From NCBI GenBank assembly GCA_964030475.1, contig CAXIPT010000003.1, positions 1,232,369 through 1,296,368 of the forward strand: DNA of 64,000 nucleotides, read 5' to 3'. The stretch is from Tethya wilhelma (Eukaryota > Porifera > Demospongiae > Tethyida > Tethyidae). Position numbers and translations under genes: made by a program. How positions within the stretch are numbered: position 1 is the first letter of the stretch; the number at the start of each line of letters is the position of its first letter. The notes under the pieces are model-generated. The model was not told the origin of the DNA, made no database searches, and saw only the letters and a list, made by a program, of their open reading frames with translations. Shown piece after piece: positions 37,079 through 48,504 of the stretch.

Positions 37079-37261
37079 CATGAAAGGGTCCAGGGTTTCT
37101 CTCCACATCTCCAGCTAGTAGGAGGAGCATTGCCAGTAGCACTAGAGAGGACAGCTGGAGGAAGAATGAGACCACTACCATCAGGAGATTAGCAGTTCCC
37201 AGGCTTTCGTTTGGTCTGGGTCTTTTCTTGAAGTTGTCAGTCTTGGTACAGGTTAAAATCA
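37079..37261 (-). CDS. ANK-C exon 3 (2A motif)
   Basis: A phase 1-1 exon with acceptor TTTAATAG|T and donor TTCATG|GTGAGG. The N-terminal half differs from ANK-A and -B (DNFKKRPRPNESLGTAN), but the hydrophobic helix and AGDVERNPGPFHG are identical. The 2A core thus stays intact even though the rest of this copy is broken. Confidence 0.8.
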
Positions 37262-37563
37262 CTATTAAAGGAAGAAAAAACATACACTGTTGAATAATAT
37301 CAATTATAGTATTGGATGTGCAAAAATAATCAACCCTCGGCATCTGTGCATGTTCAGTGAGGGTTACTGTAGTCAGTTTGTGTGTGTGTGCCTGTTCAGT
37401 GAAAATCGAAGAATGTACTATAGCAGTAAAATTAATGTCAAGGTAGTGCTAAGTACATGAAATAATATTCAAAGCTACCAGCTAACAAGTGAATTGGCAT
37501 TTTGCCTAAATCTGTCTAGTTGGTGAGAAATCACCATTTTTCAGCAACTGCATGAGCCTCTAT

Positions 37564-38752
37564 AGCTGCGCCCAGAGGAGGTTCCGCAGGGTCAAACGGT
37601 CAGGCTTAATTACGTCATTAATTGCATTCCTTTCTCCATCCATGTTAGTTTCTACTGGCCCTCTAATAGCTGTCTGCTGTTGCTGCAGTCTTGGACACGC
37701 TTAAAGATGTTAAAAAAGCCTCAAATGACTTGAGAGCACGACTAGACTGGCCAATAACAAGATAAAGGTCAAAGGTCATGTGTATGCCATCTTTGGACGA
37801 ATCTTTTGAAGGGTGTGATGGTTTAATACAAGCATAAAGATAAAGACGGTAAAAATTGTATAGGCTTGTTTTCAGCCCTGCAAGCTAGCGGCGCAATGGT
37901 AAACTCATTCAGCAATACATTATTCAGTGACGTATATATAGACCTTTTCCACGTGCACGGGAAAGTAGCGTGAAACAAGTGGAAGTGACGTTTTTTGACA
38001 TGTTATGACACAGGCCACGCCCATTGGTGGCCATGCAAGTTTAGTGCAAGCTAAAGAGCCCTTCTACTGGAAATAGAAGCAGCAAGCCAGATAAAACATG
38101 GAGAAGGGTCCATACAAACTTCGAATAGCAACAAATCCGAGCAAATAGCACCACACTACGTAAGATATAGCATGTAAAAGCCATCATGAACTGGACTTAC
38201 TTGTGTTTCAGATATATACAAACATTTTGAGTGAGCCAACGAGAGTTCTAGCTACTGTACAAATTTGTCCACCAAGGGGGGTGTCTATTGTCACAATTCG
38301 TCATAACATGTCATGCATCTCATTAAAAAATCGCTACTGTTCCCGCGTGGAAAAGGTCTATACTAGCATGGTGCTCAGGATGCTTGAGCACCCCCTAGCT
38401 CAGAAAATAATGATGTCATCGCTTAAAAGCAGCGCTCAAGACAAGCACTGTTCAAAAAATTTTACTTGAAATAGATAAAATATAAGCTGATAATACTTTA
38501 AATTGTCTTTCAAGAGTGAGAATTTTACATAAGATTGGAGAAAAGGTCTAAAAAACTGCAGAACACAGTGCCATCTCTAGCGCGATCGTATTAATGACTA
38601 TACTCCCAAAATTTTCGGCTGCTCTGTGCCCACATTGTATCAGCACTCCCCATCCATGACTGAAAACCTGGATACACCACTGTTATATATGGCACATGTG
38701 ATACTAATAACGTGACACGTTGGACCCTGCAGAACCTCCTCTGAGCTGCGCC
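37564..38752. mobile_element. 1.17-kb inverted-repeat transposon in ANK-C intron 2
   Basis: Ends CAGAGGAGGTTCCGCAGGGTC (from 37573) and GACCCTGCAGAACCTCCTCTG (to 38743) are inverted copies with one mismatch. The 9-bp direct repeat AGCTGCGCC flanks them (37564-37572, 38744-38752). No transposase is seen. CAGAG-type ends suggest hAT; a 9-bp target suggests Mutator; I leave it open. Confidence 0.8.
37941..38362. mobile_element. Nested small transposon (TAGACCTTTTCCACG ends)
   Basis: Inside the 1.17-kb element, TAGACCTTTTCCACGTGCACGGGAA and TTCCCGCGTGGAAAAGGTCTA form inverted ends about 420 bp apart, with TA on both sides. This is a nested, mariner-like small element. Confidence 0.6.
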
Positions 38753-39126
38753 ACTGAGAAGTATCTGAACAAATTTTACTCAAAAATTAACAGATTATAG
38801 GCGTTGTCTATAATAATTTGACCATGTCATCATACAAAAAAGCTCTCATAACTCGAGGGAAAAAAATTTAAGTTGTTTCTAAAGTGATCTACATTGTCAC
38901 TGTTGCTACCTCGATCAGGCTGAAGTTTAGACACTTTGAAATGGCAAATCAACGGGATGCATGCTGAATTGCTTTCCACAGAGGTTACTGAAAATGATCG
39001 ATATAATTATACGAAACTAGCTACTTTTTTCGTATACAAAGTTTTGAGGTTTGATCAAGCACTTTCGGCCCATTTTATTACAAGATTTTACTGGTACTAC
39101 AACTAAACTTAAACTGAGGCACTTAC

Positions 39127-39417
39127 AATGAGAGCATACATCATTCATTGACAGGATAGCATATGCATTGTGAGTCTCTGGATCATAAACGACCTCACAA
39201 TCAGTTCCGAAGTCCAACCAGTAAAAGTCCAGATGAGGTAGCTGCTGAGTCAGCATCCAGAGATGGTTGTCTTTGAGTCTTGACCTCCTGTGTTCATCAA
39301 CACTAAAGAACACCACTGTTATCACCATGGCAACATAGAGGACGATACTCAGAGCAAAAAATAGTAGTCGACACAAGAGATGGTCCATGAAAGAATGGTT
39401 AAAGTCAGCAGTCAATC
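39127..39417 (-). CDS. ANK-C exon 2
   Basis: Acceptor CGACCAG|GATT and donor CATT|GTAAGT, phase 1-1. Encodes FFALSIVLYVAMVITVVFF followed by DEHRRSRLKDNH, LPHLDFYWLDFGTDCEVVYDP and AYAILSMNDV. It is open throughout and is the most diverged of the three copies, but keeps the charged RxSRLKDNH and DCEVxYDPET motifs. Confidence 0.7.
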
Positions 39418-39612
39418 CTGGTCGAGGAGTGAAAACACATTAAGTGAATAATGACACGAATAAATTGTACAACGAATTAACTGGACATTTGATTTCTATT
39501 AATGTAGTGATCAGTGGACATTTCTTTTGTTTATGCCTACCTGCATTGATGTATGGGCTGGTATTCAGTATATTAGCTCCTGGGCCATTTATCAGGTACA
39601 TCATGATAGCCC

Positions 39613-40300
39613 AATACCAGTGGCGGATCCAGGGGGGGGAAGGGGGGGTCAGCTGCACCCCCCTTTTGCCTAGAAATTCAATTATTCATTGTGCTTTTAT
39701 ACGCAAAGTGACTTACTTTAGAATCTTGAATGACGCTTTATCACAGCCAAATAAGCCTAAAAAGAGAATTTCTTGCCCAAAAACAGCTAAGAAGACACTT
39801 GAGACAGGGGTGGCGACTCCCATATGCACTGTACTTGGAGCCGCGACCGCGGTCAAGATCTTGACCGTCCAAAATTTCCATTTTGACCGTTGACCGAGAC
39901 TAAAATTTGATTTTGACCGTTGACTGAGCGGCGAAATTCGCGCTTGACTGACGACCTTTACCAACTTCGATCGTTCATTTTGACCGTTGACCAGCACTAA
40001 AATTTCATTTTGACCGTTGACCTGCACTAAAATCTCATTTTGACCGTTGACCGTCATCTTGACCGCGGTCGCGGCTCCAAGTACAGTGCATATGGGAGTC
40101 GCCACCCCCTGTTGAGAGAGCTCAGCAGCTACGTAGCGCGAGTTCACTCTGCTCAGATTTAAAAATGGGTGGAGCTAAATCACGTGTAAATGGGTGTGGT
40201 TTACGCAAAATGGGCGTGGTTTTCAAAAATTTGCGGCGCGCTTCGCGCGCAAATATTTCTGAACCCCCCATTCTAATTTTCTGGATCCGCCACTGAATAC
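39613..40300. mobile_element. 678-bp transposon inserted in ANK-C exon 1
   Basis: Ends CAGTGGCGGATCCAG (39618-39632) and CTGGATCCGCCACTG (40281-40295) are perfect inverted copies, flanked by AATAC at 39613-39617 and 40296-40300. The intact exons of ANK-A and ANK-B show the empty site CCCAATACACTCTG. hAT-like ends; no transposase. Confidence 0.88.
39799..40117. mobile_element. 307-bp transposon nested in the exon-1 insertion
   Basis: CAGGGGTGGCGACTCCC (39805) and GGGAGTCGCCACCCCCTG (to 40111) are inverted ends, with TTGAGA direct repeats at 39799-39804 and 40112-40117. The arms extend inwards through GCACTGTACTTGGAGCCGCG, and the centre is a GACCGTTGACC-type tandem repeat. Confidence 0.8.
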
Positions 40301-40722
40301 CCTCTGTATAGCAGTGGTACACACAACAATACCATGGCAGGGTAGTAGCCCTTCCAGTCGCTAGATGGAGGAGGTGTAAGGTCACTAATAGGAGAAGAGG
40401 ATTTGAGACTGGGTCGGGGTCTCAGCGGTGATCCTTTCCCGGCGTTCAGAGAACCAGTCGCCGCACGCCACTGCTCGGCGCTGATGGGCATGCTCAGACT
40501 GAACGAACGGTAACGAAATTCACTGTACAGCGATTTAAATTGAGAGCACTACGCAGTGACACAGCTACAAGAAAGCAAACTATATTTCTGTAGCCAGAAA
40601 AACTCCCAGGGTAAAACCCGACCACACGATACGTAACAGGAAACCACATTAGCAAGGTCAAGCATACGGTACACAACCAATCTAAAGACTATATAATTTA
40701 ACAACAACATACAGACTATCAA

Positions 40723-42661
40723 TCACAACACTGAATATCGTCCAGCCTTCTGAGCAGGTCGTCCCACCCTCGACGCCATACGTTGAGCCTCTTCCTTGAT
40801 AACCCGTTTAATCTCCTGCTTAGCCAGTTTGACAGCTCGTTCCGACTTGCCCTCGATGGACAAAAACAGTCTCCTCTCTCCCTCCACAGGCTGACGAGAC
40901 TCGGGAATATAAATCCCTCGTACAGTGATGTAGGCTTCGGAATATTCACCGATATCGTCGAGAACTTCACGTGTAGTGATACGAAATCGAATCCGTTGTG
41001 GAAAGCTATTGATCTTCACCTCATCACAGTACTTGAGCAAGCTATAGGTCTGATCGTTACCAGTAGGTTCGCCACTCACTGGTTCCTGGCCTGGAATGAT
41101 AGCTCCGATGGGTAGGTAGGTATCAGTGACCTTTGCAGGCGCAGCTCCGACCTTTTTGTTGATGGAGGCGGCAATTTGAGACGCCAAAGCAGCTCCCGAG
41201 ACTTCAACCTCTTCACCTTTCATGATGGAACTGGCAGCTTCTTGAGCGGCAAGACTGGCTCCTCCTCCTACTATACTCGAAGCACCTCCACCAGTTGTGA
41301 GGTTCTTGGAAGATACGATCTTGCTGGCTATTTCCATGGCTAGATCGAGACGTTCTGACTGAGGTGGTGTTGGTAGGAGACCTGGCTTGGAGGAGGCAGG
41401 TATGATCGGAGCGTTTGGATCTTTAACTTGGACACGACCGCCGAAAATCTCTTCTAGTTTCTTATCGATTGTTAGTATATATATATATATAGTAAAAATT
41501 TTGAAAAAATAAGTAGTGTAGGAATGGGCAGTGCGGTAAAAAGTATTGGAACAAGGCGGGGTCTCAGTTTCGGCACATGACTACTTCATTTTTATTTTTG
41601 ATCCCTCATGCAGATGGATTTTTCAGTGTCGTGTTGCAATAATCTGTACCATAGCTTATCATATTGCATTGGTTCACTATTATAATAATGCACTTGGCTA
41701 AGCAATGGAGTAACTATAATAGACAGGTATACAACTTAAACTGGACTGCTGGCCAAGGATTGGGCATAAAAAATGAAGTAGTCATGTGCCGAAACTGAGA
41801 CCCTGCCTTGTTCCAATACTTTTTACCGCACTGCCCATTCCTACACTACTTATTTTTTCAAAATTTTTACTACTTGTTCATTCACTTTTTTCAACACTAC
41901 AGTGTGGAGACTATCAGAGACTGGTTAGTCCCTACAAAAAGCTTGAGTGGCAGCTACATGCATTTCATTATACTAGAGGCTAGTGCGCATGCGCATAATA
42001 ATGCCACGTGGATAATGACCTTTGAACTCTACCTACAAAGATGGCTGCATTGTAGTACATGAATTTATACACTAAGTTTCAAAGCTTTCTAGTTTTTGTT
42101 TAGGCCTATTCATGATGAAAGCGAGTATCAAAGAATGCAGTACCCACGAAAAGAACTTACTTTGTGCTGTCAAAGTTGGCTCAACACATTCTGGTTCTCT
42201 GGAAATCATTTTCAAGTAAGTCAGTTAGGAAGTACGTAAGTACGTAAGTTAGGAGAACAAAAATGGCACTATGGTGGCTTCCCACTAGCGCTCTTTACGA
42301 GTGCTGAGGAAAGTTTTTGTGAGTTTTAGGCCTTGCATGCAGTTGGTAATCTATCATTGAGAGCCTCTGAGCAACTTTGAAGGCTTAATTTTGTGTGACT
42401 AGATTTTTATGGTGGCCAACATTTTGTATTGTGTCTATGGGACAGGCGGCCCATTCCTACTATACGTACTACCGTACGTATGATAGAGCAAATTTGTCTT
42501 CGTCATCAGACACCCACACCATTTTTGAAATCGACAATCGTAGCATCACGATCGAACTGGTCCATGCCTCTGTGAAGAGAAAGACAGGGGTAGCTAGACT
42601 TCATCAAATCTCTGAGGAGCTGATCGGCAGATTGCTGCTTTTGGACAAATACGAGCACACT
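40723..42661 (-). pseudogene. DDX46: DDX46-3: helicase pseudogene split by a repeat
   Basis: The 3' part (41473-40723) is an open C-terminal domain (KIVSSKNLTTGGGASS ... KAGRYSVL, stop at 40723). At 41474 a ~1-kb repeat is inserted. Past it, at about 42490-42661, come a few codons of the acidic SDDED region and then, after a large deletion, a helicase piece ([24 protein letters not shown]). It ends at the N at 42662. This cannot encode a helicase. Confidence 0.75.
41474..42484. mobile_element. ~1-kb repeat element, copy 1
   Basis: It interrupts DDX46-3; the uninterrupted sequence is at 43610 and 21410, with TA at both borders. Its first 380 bp form an inverted repeat (arms about 41493-41598 and 41771-41876, GTAGGAATGGGCAGTGCGGTAAAAAG). 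The far end, CCCATTCCTACTATACGTACTACCG, is an inverted relative of the start. A second full copy is at 61630-62583 and a shorter relative near 46780-46815. No protein is recognised. Confidence 0.65.
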
Positions 42662-42867
42662 NCTAATGGGCATGCCGTTGCAGAAATCACGGACAACTTC
42701 GAACGATATACAAGCGAGGAATCCGTTAATCATGTTGTACCGCGCGCGTGCACGTGTTGAGCAAAATTTAATAATTAATTTAATAATCTATGCATAATTC
42801 ATAGGAGAAAGAGCATTTACAACATGAAAGCACAAATTTATATAATAACATTGACATAGTCTAGTAA

Positions 42868-45297
42868 TCACAACACTGAATATCGTCCAGCCTTCTGAGC
42901 AGGTCGTCCCACCCTCGACGCCATACGTTGAGCCTCTTCCTTGATAACCCGTTTGATCTCCTGTTTAGCCAGTTTGACGGCTCGTTCCGACTTGCCCTCG
43001 ATGGACAAAAACAGTCTCCTCTCTCCCTCCACAGGCTGACGAGACTCGGGGATATAAATCCCTCGTACAGTGATGTAGGCTTCGGAATATTCCCCAATAT
43101 CGTCGAGAACTTCACGTGTAGTGATACGAAATCGAATCCGTTGTGGAAAGCTATTGATCTCCACCTCATCGCAGTACTTGAGCAAGGTCTGATCGTTACC
43201 AGTTGGTTCGCCACTCACTGGTTCCTGGCCTGGAATGATAGCTCCGATGGGTAGGTAGGTATCAGTGACCTTTGCAGGCGCAGCTCCGACCTTTTTGTTG
43301 ATGGAGGCGGCGATTTGAGACGCCAAAGCAGCTCCCGAGACTTCAACCTCTTCACCTTTCATGATGGAACTGGCAGCTTCTTGAGCGGCAAGACTGGCTC
43401 CTCCTCCTACTATACTCGAAGCACCTCCACCAGTTGTGAGGTTCTTGGAAGATACGATCTTGCTGGCTAATTCCATGGCTAGATCGAGACGTTCTGACTG
43501 AGGTGGTGTTGGTAGGAGACCTGGCTTGGAGGAGGCAGATATGATCGGAGCGTTTGGATCTTTAACTTGAACACGACCACCAAAAATCTCTTCTAGTTTC
43601 TTATCAATTGTTAGTAGAGCAAATTCGTCTTCATCATCAGAATCGGCCATGCCTAGAGCAGATTTTTGCTTCAGTTTCGCTTCGGTGTCTTTTGCAGCTT
43701 CTTTTTCGTCAAACTTATACCCCTTCCCCGTGTACCCGATGGCCAACATCCTCCTAGGAGCTCTCCTCCGTTTTTCCTTCATCTTTCCCTCGGCTATGAG
43801 CTTATCTGTGTACGTCTTTCACATTTCTTCAAGGTCTGAAGGTACCTTTGCTCCTGATAGCTCAAGAGCCTTGATGATATCGCCAGAAAACTTTTGCTGA
43901 TCGGGCGTAATGAAGGTGTAGGCGTTTCCCTTGTTCCCGGCACGACCTGTCCGCCCACAACGATGGACGTAGTCCTCGTAATGATTGGGGCAGTCGTAAT
44001 TAATGACCAGGATGAGTTGTTTCACGTCGAGACCACGAGCTGCTACAGAAGTAGCCACCAGTAGCTTCACGACACCATTTTTGAAATCGGCGATTGTAGA
44101 ATCACGATCAAACTGATCCATGCCTCCGTGAAGAGCAAGACAGGGGTAGCTAGATTTCATCAAATCTCTGAGGAGCTGTTCGGCAGAATGTTGCTTTTCG
44201 ACAAAAACAAGCACACTACCTTTTTCGTAAAAGATCCCCAAGAGCTCAAGCAACTTGAAATACTTTTGGTGGTCTTCTATGACAATCACAGACTGTTCCA
44301 CGTCCTTGCAGACAATGCTTCGCCCTCCTACTTGAACTTCGATCGGTTTGCTGAGGATCTTTTGAGCGAGTGCTTCCATCTGACGGGGAAAAGTTGCAGA
44401 AAACATGACTGTTTGTCGATCGGGGTGAACGCTAGAGATAATCTTCATCACTTGTGGTTCGAAGCCCATATCAAACATCCGATCTGCCTCATCCAACACT
44501 ACATAAGTGGTACGACGGAAATTCGTCACTCGACCGCTATTTGCTGCCAACATGTCTATCATTCGACCGGGAGTACAGATGACAATTTCTGCACCTCTTT
44601 TCAGATCTGCTATCTGCTCGCTGATGCCTGTACCTCCGTAGACACAGACCGGACGTAGTTTGAGCGATTTGCAGAATTTCTTGCACTCGTTGTAAATCTG
44701 AATGGCCAATTCGCGAGTTGGTGTCAGTATCACAGCAATGGGTCCGTCTTTGTAGCTAAGAGGAGGCTGGTCCAGAACGTGGCGAAACATCAGTAGGAGA
44801 AAAGCGAGTGTTTTCCCACTTCCCGTTTTAGCGATCCCGATAAGATCTCGGCCCGACATGATGGCAGGTATGGCCTGAGATTGAATAGGGGTCGGTCGCT
44901 CGTATTCGTTCTTCTTGATGACATCTAGGATCTTTGTGGTGAGTCCACACTGTGCCCACGTCTTGACTGGTTTGGGACACTCTTTGACTTTGATGTTTTC
45001 CAGCTCTCTCCGATAAGCCACCACTTCTTCGTGGGTCATTTTAGCGAGCTCTGGAACTTCAACATAAAAGTTCTTTCGAAACACTTCATAGTCAATATTC
45101 CTGTGGTCGACAACAGGTAGCTCTTTCTTTTTGTTTTTCTTTGCGATGCTCATGAGAGCAGTGGCCAGTTCTTCATCACCTCCTCCTTCTTCGTTGGAGT
45201 ACTCTATGGCGTCTTGGTCGTTGTGGAGGAGCTCTCCTCTCTTGGTCTTGTCCTCGTTGATCTTGGTGACAGTGATCACAGTGGTGCTACCTTTCTT
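42868..45297 (-). pseudogene. DDX46: DDX46-4: near-complete helicase exon with one nonsense codon
   Basis: All helicase motifs are present: [33 protein letters not shown] and [10 protein letters not shown]. The C-terminal domain ends KAGRYSVL at 42868. The only inactivating change I see is TGG to TGA in [11 protein letters not shown] (43819-43821); reading is otherwise open for about 800 codons. A 2-codon in-frame deletion (GK in [10 protein letters not shown]) is harmless-looking. Because matching 5' exons lie upstream (47.3-50.7 kb) this is probably the 3' end of the real gene, so the stop may be an allele, an error, or mark a dying copy. Confidence 0.75.
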
Positions 45298-45445
45298 ACC
45301 TGGAGGGGGAGAGAGAGATGAGATGATGACATAGTCAAAGAAGGGAATCTATGTACATACAGTGTGATTACTTAAAAATTAAAATGTTTGAAAGAGAACA
45401 CATGTTATTGACTAGACAGGACGATATTACTCAGAGAAACAGCCT

Positions 45446-45766
45446 GCACTAGTATAGTCTGGCTTGCCAGACTCTTCGCAATGAATGGAAGAGTCTGGTA
45501 CATATCCTACCCAAGAGTTGTTCTGCTTATCAAAATCTGGTAATGTAGATTTGATGTAGCGATAACCTCCTGGGCAAGTTAGTTGCATAATCTTTCAACA
45601 GTGACACTGGAGTGTTACATAATATTTATGTCATTCTACATTATCACTAATCAAATCTACAATTACCAGATTCTGGTAATCTGGAACAACTCTTGGGTAG
45701 GATATGTACCAGACTCTTCCAAGCGCGCACGTGCGAAGAGTCTGGCCAGCCAGACTAGCACTAGTA
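45446..45766. mobile_element. 303-bp Mutator-like MITE with 9-bp target duplication
   Basis: Inverted ends TAGTCTGGCTTGCCAGACTCTTCGC (from 45455) and GCGAAGAGTCTGGCCAGCCAGACTA (to 45757) are flanked by GCACTAGTA on both sides (45446-45454, 45758-45766). The empty site GCCTGCACTAGTAGTTGAC is seen at about 23240 and 58605. A 9-bp target is characteristic of Mutator-like elements. Confidence 0.88.
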
Positions 45767-45949
45767 GTTGACAAGGTGAATGCCAGGCTACAGGAAGGAT
45801 GGTCGGTATAATATAGTGGAGGAAGACAAGAGAGCAACTGTACTTAATGGATATATATAATTTTGTTTGCAAAGTATATGGATATGGTGCACTGAGCTAC
45901 AGAGATAATTCCAAATAATGCACACTATGGTTTATTTATATCTCCACTC

Positions 45950-46110
45950 ACCACTGGAGGTCTGGTGTGTGGTTCCTTTCTTCTCCGAGGTGGTGATATT
46001 GTTGATCTGTTTCACCTCCTCCTGGACAGCCACAATGATGTTTTCTCACCTCTTCCTCGAGTGGTTGCATTGCTTTCTCGAGATTCGACTGATTTTTTCC
46101 TGCCATGGTG
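45950..46110 (-). CDS. DDX46: DDX46-4 upstream small exon
   Basis: Homolog of the exon at 15128, carrying VAVQEEVKQ and the overlapping [24 protein letters not shown] frame. In human-type DDX46 the matching region (DAYMEEVKEEV) follows DPLDA, where the exon at 47315-48030 ends, so this exon would come next. A HECT fragment and an N lie in between. Confidence 0.5.
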
Positions 46111-46544
46111 TTTGACGATTGCACTGTGAGGGAGGCTAGTCTCGCGAGCCAGAGACTAGAGGGAGGCGAGGGAAAAGTACCTAGGTCAAACAAAGGTCAT
46201 ATAAAGGTCAAGGGTCATTGGAATCAGAATCTGATAGTCGTCGAGTCTACTTGCGACTGCTACTGGAGCCAGGAAACAGGATTGCAGAGACAGAGAGAAT
46301 ATTACAGCAAGTACAGTAAGAGAGCTCAGTACTGCCTAGGGCAGGGAGCAGATGATGAATCTAGTCCGAGACTATAGATGTTTGAGGTAGCTAGCCTGTG
46401 AATCATGGGTGTTTATTTTATAATGACATATAAATACAAAAAAAGTATTTCACTTCTAAAAATTAGTATCTCCTTATTGTCAATCTAAGAGCTGTTATGG
46501 CTTTACTTTGCAACAGTGTAAACTATAATACTCTATCCCAACAG

Positions 46545-47115
46545 GAGCTAGAGAAAGGAGTGGTGAAGTTGCTCATCCAGACTCCCAACTGATGCTTGCA
46601 ATAAGTGTGGCTTCAACACAGATCGTTTCGTCTTTGATCCCAGCTGTAGCTCTCCACGAGAGATCAAACACTTGAAGTTCCTAGGAGTGTTGTTTAGTGC
46701 TAGTAGTAGTAGTGCTAGCTAAGCGCTCAGTGTTTGCAGAGTTATTCACGTGAATATTTGTATTGCGCTAATGGGCCATCCGTGCCATTCCTGTGTACCC
46801 AGTACTACCGTACTGGGAATATAGTATTTTGATGAGCATCAATTGGGGTAACAAATAAATTTTGTTATTATGTCAAGTTAACGTTATCTTCCCCTTGTAT
46901 GTACACATATAATACACCATGCATGCATTAGGTGAACCAACACATTCCCCAGGAAATATGGTGTCTGAACGATAGGATTTAGATAGTGACACCCTCCCCC
47001 TCAGGTATCACCGGTCCACCATTGTCCTAGTTCCTCATCTCTCTCTCTCTCTCTTAAGATGTGTGTGGGAGTGAGGAGGTCCACCTACAGATGTTCAGGA
47101 AGGTCGTCAGGTAGC
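46545..47115 (+). pseudogene. HECT-3: HERC-like HECT remnant
   Basis: 46551-46700 retains the N-lobe codons (CGFNTDRFVFDPSCSSPR) with frameshifting changes at the start and ends after FLGVLF. 46995-47110 retains pieces of the next exon (STIVLV, a VCGSEEV-like part). It is the most decayed of the four copies. It sits between two DDX46 exons. Confidence 0.6.
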
Positions 47116-47314
47116 TACATGATCTTACCACTATAACCTTTTGTAGATACCTGATCCATCATTTTAGGATTTCGTACTTGTACATTGTATACCCGAAACC
47201 GAACATTAAATTTTGTGGATTACACACAATGGCATTTCCAATAAATTTGTAACGGTTAAAGAAAAAACTTTTATAACTTCATCGTACAAAACGTGAATCT
47301 TACTTGTTTTGTTN

Positions 47315-48030
47315 AAGCATCTAGAGGGTCCAGCTCTTCCTCTTCTTCCTCTTCCTTCTTTACAACCTCCATTGGTTGTTGCTCGTTAGTCTTCTCATCC
47401 TTAGGGGCATCCTCCCCATTGGTATTCACTTCCATTTCTTCTGTTTCATCATCATCGTCATCTTCCAGGGTCCACCCCTTTGACCCCGCCCCTTCTTGAT
47501 CCTCCTCTTCTTTCATCTTTGCTTCCTCCTCTTCCTTTTGACGTTTCTGTCTCCAAGCTTCGAGTCTTTCTCGACGCTTTCTCATCTCTTCCTCGATCTT
47601 TTTCTGAGCGGCCATTGCTTCTTCGAGACTCGATTTCTTCTTGCTACTAGCACTAGTTGAAGTAGACTTACTATTTGTCTTTCCATTTCCATCTTTCTGT
47701 CTACTTTCAGTCTTACTACTGCTGCTGTCGTTTTTCACATCTTTTTTAGCATCGCGAGTGACTGAGCCAGTGCTTGTTTGAAGCTTTTTGTCGCTTGGAG
47801 TGCTGGGACGTTTTTCTGAGCTCTTTTCCTTTTCTTGACTTTTCTCCTTTTCTGTGTCTTGATCTGGTTTGGTACCCGTTGTAGCTGATGGTTGTAAGGT
47901 TGTTTCTGAAGTGGCGGTGGTAGGCGGAGGTTGAAGGGTCGTCTTGGTTTCAGAGTCAGTGGTCTTTTTATCTGAGCTGGTCGGAGGTTCTTTGGGCTGT
48001 TTCTTGGTGTCTCGCTTACGATCAGGACTC
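47315..48030 (-). CDS. DDX46: DDX46 exon: acidic/coiled N-terminal region
   Basis: Acceptor TTACAG|GAGTCC opens a frame SPDRKRDTKKQPKEPP, a Ser/Thr/Lys-rich stretch, a charged helix (EEAMAAQKKIEEEMRKRRERLEAWRQKRQK), GWTLEDDDDDETEE and a Glu-rich run ending EELDPLDA. These match the N-terminal half of DDX46/Prp5, with its KxWSLEDDDDD and ELDPLDA blocks. The frame meets an N at 47314, where DDX46 homology stops. Confidence 0.8.
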
Positions 48031-48084
48031 CTGTAATAATGAAGTAATCATAATTTTATGAGTGCAGCATGAGTAATACCTTGC

Positions 48085-48290
48085 ACAAATATCCATCCAG
48101 GCTCAATCCAAATGTGCACCATACATGTACAATATATTTCAGGTACACGTGCCATGTATGTTTGCACACAAGGATTTGAAAGGAAAAATAAAATCATCAG
48201 ATCTACTGGAGCTAAAATTCGAACTCAGGTCCTCTGAATCATAGTACATGTACAACACTCTTACTATCGAGCTATTCGAACTCATTGGCA
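48085..48290 (-). repeat. Possible tRNA-derived SINE
   Basis: On the minus strand, TAGCTCGATAGTAAGAG resembles a tRNA A box, and GAGTTCGAATT about 45 bp on resembles a B box; a tail of unrelated sequence follows. A shorter relative lacking the A box is at 48960-49140. The B box is not perfect, so the tRNA origin is tentative. Confidence 0.4.
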
Positions 48291-48399
48291 CGAATTGCTG
48301 CTACAGACTATACTACATTCTAGACACTATTTGCCTTCCAAACAAGACATGTTGTAACCTAATGCACTGGTATCATGACTCCTTCATTCCCTACTGTAC

Positions 48400-48504
48400 C
48401 TTGATCTGCTTCTACTTCGTGACCTTCTGCTTCTCTCTTTGGACTTCGACCTTCGTCTTGACCTCCGTGACCTCTCTTTGCTCGCTGAGCGTGACCGATG
48501 ACGA
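48400..48504 (-). CDS. DDX46: DDX46 RS-domain exon, copy 2
   Basis: Acceptor CTGCAG|GTATCG and donor TCAAG|GTACAG bound an exon encoding YRHRSRSASKERSRR and further Ser-Arg pairs, the RS domain near the DDX46 N-terminus. It enters in phase 2 from exon 1. Nearly identical to 49637-49741. Confidence 0.65.

Larger units (their letters stand above)
27145..40489 (-). pseudogene. ANK-C: large 2A-DEATH-ankyrin gene with many lesions (exon span)
   Basis: The same exon order as ANK-A is present on the minus strand: exon 1 (40489-39541, split by a transposon), exon 2 (39417-39127), 2A exon (37261-37079), DEATH exon (about 36950-36690), linker exons (about 36.4-36.1 kb), helical domain (35973-35149) and ankyrin array. 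Lesions visible: transposon in exon 1; 1-bp shift giving TGA at the start of the DEATH exon; CAG to TAG at 35149; frameshifts near 34720, 34325, 32545 and 30858; CAA to TAA near 28697; an N join at 29703. The product ends in an acidic tail (DDSDDDGTSDNEDYDIDGDDD). With so many breaks it is a pseudogene or a poorly assembled allele. Confidence 0.75.
39541..40489 (-). pseudogene. ANK-C exon 1 split by a transposon
   Basis: The 5' part (40489-40301) starts MPISAEQWRAATGSLNAGKG and reaches the first membrane segment (MVLLCVPLLYRGY). The 3' part (39612-39541) resumes with AIMMYLINGPGANILN and ends at donor TGCAG|GTAGGC. Between them lies a 678-bp transposon plus a 5-bp target duplication. Reading into it gives early stops, so the membrane N-terminus cannot be made as drawn. 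Confidence 0.75.
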
